Origin: Phenylobacterium sp.
GTDB lineage: Bacteria; Pseudomonadota; Alphaproteobacteria; Caulobacterales; Caulobacteraceae
Direction: 5' to 3'
Assembly: GCF_004799515.1 (NCBI RefSeq)
Contig: NZ_SSMX01000053.1
Location: 1 to 64,000, forward strand
DNA: 64,000 nt
In this document: positions 60,909-64,000 of the stretch, in pieces
Layout: each line of letters starts with the position of its first letter
Numbering within the stretch: position 1 is the first letter of the stretch
The notes under the pieces: generated by a model
The model's database searches: none
What the model was told of the DNA's origin: nothing
What the model saw: only the letters and a program-made list of their open reading frames with translations
Position numbers and translations under genes: made by a program

Positions 60909-61073
60909 ATGAAGCCTCCGCCCAAGCGCCTCTCCGACCTGAAGGGCGGCTCGCCGCCGGCCGGCGTCTACGCCCCGCCGACACCGAAGGTGTCGCGCCA
61001 GAAGAAGGGCAAAGTGCTCACCGCCGCCGAGAAGGCCGCCTTCCTGGCCTCGCGACCCGACCTCAAGACCTAG
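60909..61073 (+). CDS. 54-residue basic protein
   Basis: A short gene: MKPPPKRLSDLKGGSPPAGV, then a Pro/Lys-rich section with KVSRQKKGKVLTAAEKAAFL and ending PDLKT. GAGGA lies about 10 bases before the ATG and third-position GC is high, which supports translation. It is Lys/Pro-rich and probably disordered. It lies 13 bp after the previous gene and overlaps the convergent methyltransferase by 4 bp. Confidence 0.6.
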   Translation: MKPPPKRLSDLKGGSPPAGVYAPPTPKVSRQKKGKVLTAAEKAAFLASRPDLKT

Positions 61074-61687
61074 GCCTTGTCGAACACCACGACGAGATTG
61101 TTGGCCGGCATGGCGATGCGCCCGGCGAAGGCCAGGCCATGGGCCGCCGCTAGCGCCTTGACGTCGGCCAGGCCGCGCAGGCCCCAGGCAGGGTCGCGCC
61201 CCTTCAGGCTGGCGTCGAAGGCCAGGTTGCTGGCCGCGGTCTCGACCTCGGCTTCCAGATAGGGACCGTAGAGGAACAGGCGGCCGCCCGCCGTCAGCAC
61301 GCGGCCGGCGCCGGCCATCAGCCCCTCGCTCGCCGCCCACGGCGAGATGTGGACCATGTTGATGCAGACCACCGCCTCGAAGGGTCCGGCCGGCCAGGTC
61401 GCCAGGTCCGCGGCGTCCAACCGCAGCGGCGGCGCGAGGTTCGGCGAACCGTCCGCCTCGCGCCAGGCGGCGATGCTGGCGAGGGCCTCGTCGTCGCGGT
61501 CGGTCGGCTGCCAGGTCACGCCGGGCAGCGCGGCGGCCAGGAACACCGCGTGCTCGCCCGCCCCGCTGGCCACTTCGAGGACGCGCGCCCCGGAGGCCAG
61601 GCGCGGGGCCAGGACCTCCAGGATCGGCTGGCGGTTGCGCGCGGTGGCGGGCGAGGTGCGGGCGGCGGCGGGCGGAGCGTCGGTCAT
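61070..61687 (-). CDS. DUF938 family SAM-dependent methyltransferase
   Basis: A 205-residue protein with the class I methyltransferase fold. Motif I is RVLEVASGAGEHAVFLAAAL, motif II is near WQPTDRDDEAL, and the motif NMVHISPWAASEGL is typical of the DUF938 (METTL26-like) family. Substrate unknown. ATG 61687 starts the family's usual TSPATARNRQPILEVLA block. It converges on the small gene at 60909. Confidence 0.85.
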   Translation of the reverse strand: MTDAPPAAARTSPATARNRQPILEVLAPRLASGARVLEVASGAGEHAVFLAAALPGVTWQPTDRDDEALASIAAWREADGSPNLAPPLRLDAADLATWPAGPFEAVVCINMVHISPWAASEGLMAGAGRVLTAGGRLFLYGPYLEAEVETAASNLAFDASLKGRDPAWGLRGLADVKALAAAHGLAFAGRIAMPANNLVVVFDKA

Positions 61688-61804
61688 GGCGCGGACCCTA
61701 GACCGATCGGCGGCCAGCGTCGCTGATCGCCCCGCCAGGGCTTCTGAGGTTGCCGCAGCCGGCGCAACGCGGTTCTGTGCGCGCCTCGAACGAGGAGAAC
61801 CACC

Positions 61805-62944
61805 ATGGCCGACGGAAACCCGGGCTCCGGCCTGCAGCTGCGCTCGCTGATCAAGTCCAGCGGCGAACTCGAGGTTTCGCTGGCCCGCGTCGACATTCCC
61901 GATCCGGCCGCCGACGAGGTGCTGGTGCGGGTGGAGGCGACGCCGCTCAATCCGTCCGACCTCGGCCTGCTGCTGGGCGCGGCGGACCTTTCCACCGCCA
62001 AGGCAGGCGATGGGCCGACACTGACGGCCAGCGTGCCGCAACAGCTCATGCGCGCCATGGCCGGCCGCGTGGACCAGTCCTTGCCGGTGGGCAACGAGGG
62101 CGCGGGAACCGTGGTGGCCGCGGGCTCGGATCCGGCCGCCCAGGCCCTGCTCGGCAAGACCGTCGCCGGCCTCGGCGGGGCCATGTACGCCCAGTACCGC
62201 ACCTTCAAGGCCGCCGACGTCCTGCCGCTGCCGCCGGGCGCGAGCGCCGCGGACGGGGCGTCCTGCTTCGTCAATCCGCTGACAGCGCTGGGCATGGTCG
62301 CCACCATGCGCGCCGAGGGCCACAAGGCGCTCGTCCACACCGCGGCGGCCTCCAACCTGGGCCAGATGCTGCAGAAGATCTGCCTGGCCGACGGCGTCAC
62401 CCTGGTGAACATCGTGCGCAACGCCGAGCAGGCGAAGATCCTGACCGACATCGGCGCCAGGCACGTCCTCGATTCCACCTCGCCCAGCTTTGTCGCCGAC
62501 CTCACCGACACCCTGGCCGAGACCGGCGCGACGCTGGCCTTCGACGCCATCGGCGGCGGCAAGCTGGCGGGCCAGATCCTGGGCGCCATGGAAGCGGCCC
62601 TGGTCCGCACGGCCCCGGTCTACAGCCGCTACGGCTCGGCGACGCATAAGCAGGTCTACATCTACGGCGGCCTGGACACCGGCCCCAGCGAGCTGGTCCG
62701 CAACTTCGGAATGGCCTGGGGCCTGGGCGGCTGGCTCCTGACCTACTTCCTGATGCGCAGCCCGCCGGCCGAGGTGCAGAAGCTGCGCCAGCGGGTGGCC
62801 GACGAGCTCACGACCACCTTCGCCAGCCACTACACCGCCGAGATCGGCCTGGCCGAGGCGCTCGATCCCAAGGTCGCGGCGGCCTACAACAGGAAGACGA
62901 CCGGCGAGAAGTACCTGATCAATCCGAACAAGGGCCTGGCCTAG
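61805..62944 (+). CDS. MDR family oxidoreductase, quinone reductase-like
   Basis: A 379-residue medium-chain dehydrogenase. The N-terminus has the GroES-like fold (VEATPLNPSDLGLLLGAA; GNEGAGTVVAAG), and the Rossmann segment is ALVHTAAASNLGQMLQKICL. The zinc ligands of alcohol dehydrogenases are absent, so it is likely a zinc-free NADPH:quinone oxidoreductase-type enzyme. The C-terminal region (EIGLAEALDPKVAAAYNRKT) is normal for the family. GAGGAG precedes the ATG by about 8 bases. Confidence 0.9.
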   Translation: MADGNPGSGLQLRSLIKSSGELEVSLARVDIPDPAADEVLVRVEATPLNPSDLGLLLGAADLSTAKAGDGPTLTASVPQQLMRAMAGRVDQSLPVGNEGAGTVVAAGSDPAAQALLGKTVAGLGGAMYAQYRTFKAADVLPLPPGASAADGASCFVNPLTALGMVATMRAEGHKALVHTAAASNLGQMLQKICLADGVTLVNIVRNAEQAKILTDIGARHVLDSTSPSFVADLTDTLAETGATLAFDAIGGGKLAGQILGAMEAALVRTAPVYSRYGSATHKQVYIYGGLDTGPSELVRNFGMAWGLGGWLLTYFLMRSPPAEVQKLRQRVADELTTTFASHYTAEIGLAEALDPKVAAAYNRKTTGEKYLINPNKGLA

Positions 62945-62956
62945 GACCGGAATTCG

Positions 62957-64000
62957 ATGTCAGCCGAGCCGCCGGCCGACCCCTACGCCGCCCAGGTCGC
63001 CCAGTGTCTGCACTGGTTGCGGGACAGCTTCGTCAACCACGCCGAGGACGGCCTTCGCCAGATCCTGGCCGTGGCGCCGGGCCACCCGTTGGCCGAACGT
63101 CTGCTGGGGATCGCCCTGTTCAAGCTCGGCCGCCAGGACGAGGCGATCGCGCAGCTGAGCGCGGCGGCGGCGCGCGATGCGGACAATCCGCGCGTCTGGT
63201 TCGACCTGGCCGTCGCCCTGCGCGACACCGGGCGCGGGGCCGAGGCGGCGGCGGCCTATGCGCGCGGGATCGAGGCCCAGATTCCGCCCCGGGACCACGC
63301 TGACGCCTCGCCGCCCCTGGCCAGCCAGGCCTTCTCCACCGAGTTCTGGCGGCAGAATTTCAAAGTGATCGACTACGACTACCAGGCGACGGTCCGCTAC
63401 GGCGCCGGGCGGCCGGCGCATCCGGAGCTCGCCCGGCTGATCGGCGGCGGGCGGGAGCGGTACGCCGCCTTCCTGAATCGCCTCGGCGAGCTGCAGGCGG
63501 ACTTCGCCAGGACGCCGTGGCGCGGCCGCTATGACGAGGCCGAGCCCTTCTGGCTCAACAGCTGGTTCCCGCCGCTGGACGGCATGGCGCTGACCGGCAT
63601 GCTGCGCGACCATGACCCCAGGCGCTTCGTCGAGGTGGGCTCGGGCGTCTCCACCAAGTTCGCCCGCCGCGCGGTCAAGCTCTACGGCCTGCGCACGCGC
63701 CTGACCTCCATCGACCCGCAACCGCGCAACGAGATCGACCGGCTGTGCGATGAGGTCATCCGCCAGCCGCTGGAAGCCTGCCCGGCCAGCCTGTTCGAAT
63801 CCCTCGAGCCCGGGGACATCTTCTTCCTGGATTCCTCGCACCGCAGCTTCCAGGGCTCCGACGTCACCGTCTTCTTCCTGGAGATCCTGCCGCGGCTGAA
63901 GCCGGGGGTGATCGTGCACATCCACGACATCTACCTGCCCTTCGATTACATCTCCGGCCACGTGCCCCGGCTGTGGAACGAGCAATACCTGCTGGCCACG
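62957..64000 (+). CDS. TPR-class I methyltransferase fusion (partial)
   Basis: The first 348 residues are in the window; the frame is open to the end. Residues about 1-100 carry TPRs (HPLAERLLGIALFKLGRQDE; RVWFDLAVALRDTGRGAEAA). Residues about 210 onward form a class I SAM methyltransferase: motif I is RFVEVGSGVSTKFARRAVKL, followed by SIDPQPRNEIDRLCDEV, FFLDSSHRSFQGSDV and HIHDIYLPFDY, as in the Methyltransf_24 family. It begins 12 bp after the MDR gene. A role in glycan or protein methylation is possible. Confidence 0.85.
   Translation, partial: MSAEPPADPYAAQVAQCLHWLRDSFVNHAEDGLRQILAVAPGHPLAERLLGIALFKLGRQDEAIAQLSAAAARDADNPRVWFDLAVALRDTGRGAEAAAAYARGIEAQIPPRDHADASPPLASQAFSTEFWRQNFKVIDYDYQATVRYGAGRPAHPELARLIGGGRERYAAFLNRLGELQADFARTPWRGRYDEAEPFWLNSWFPPLDGMALTGMLRDHDPRRFVEVGSGVSTKFARRAVKLYGLRTRLTSIDPQPRNEIDRLCDEVIRQPLEACPASLFESLEPGDIFFLDSSHRSFQGSDVTVFFLEILPRLKPGVIVHIHDIYLPFDYISGHVPRLWNEQYLLAT

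Noticed and set aside
60440..60984. Other minus-strand frames in the 60-61 kb region
   Set aside because: They overlap the plus-strand genes at 60467 and 60909 and lack coding features; the plus-strand genes have ribosome-binding sites and codon bias.

Overview
The window is GC-rich, tightly packed alphaproteobacterial chromosome. The flagellar block at 16.5-27.6 kb (a FlaEY-like protein, two flagellins, FlaG, FlaF, FlbT, a TPR-glycosyltransferase of the FlmG type, a sigma-54 promoter and a three-site enhancer) closely resembles Caulobacter crescentus. A GTTC-N7-GTTC SOS box before ssb agrees with Alphaproteobacteria. I infer Caulobacteraceae (Caulobacter or Phenylobacterium); the genus is not resolved. 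No prophage, insertion sequence, CRISPR array or rRNA was seen. There is one tRNA and one short element with terminal inverted repeats.

Layout. 0-2.3 kb: a lipoprotein cut by the window edge, a TetR regulator and a secreted protein, linked by three copies of one dyad operator; then tRNA-Lys(UUU). 2.4-9.1 kb: a lipoprotein, then a minus-strand run with a membrane protein, tgt, queA, a coiled-coil protein, two cyclophilins and coaD. 9.2-12.2 kb: gyrA with a Z-DNA-prone tract upstream. 12.2-16.5 kb: a tandem pair of thioredoxin-fold/2OG-Fe(II) oxygenase fusions, a DUF3617 protein, ssb and two small envelope proteins. 16.5-27.6 kb: flagellin synthesis, regulation and glycosylation. 27.8-36.7 kb: MoxR ATPase, envelope proteins, a universal stress protein, an HD hydrolase with an NrtR-like regulator, an S53 peptidase, a fatty acid hydroxylase-type membrane enzyme and a beta-barrel protein. 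36.9-44.6 kb: a KAS III homologue, a GST, an M48 peptidase, an amidohydrolase and an M1 aminopeptidase. 44.6-50.2 kb: ppdK and glyQ-glyS. 50.3-53.6 kb: two secreted proteins and glnK-amtB. 53.6-64 kb: ispE, a TPR lipoprotein, ETF-QO, an SGNH hydrolase, small proteins, two methyltransferases and an MDR oxidoreductase.

How the genes work together. FlbT and FlaF control flagellin synthesis and the FlmG-like enzyme would glycosylate flagellin. The PseH-like acetyltransferase and SpsF-like cytidylyltransferase could supply late steps of the nonulosonic acid donor; the other sugar-pathway enzymes are not in the window. tgt-queA are consecutive steps of queuosine synthesis. glnK-amtB is the usual ammonium-sensing pair. 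The peptidases, cyclophilin, lipoproteins and barrel proteins suggest an active cell envelope.

The observations I would check first are: a Tgt lacking two of its four usual zinc ligands, the enhancer and sigma-54 promoter of one flagellin, the three TetR operators, the Z-DNA tract before gyrA, the Leu at the quinolone-determining position of GyrA, and the tandem oxygenase fusions.
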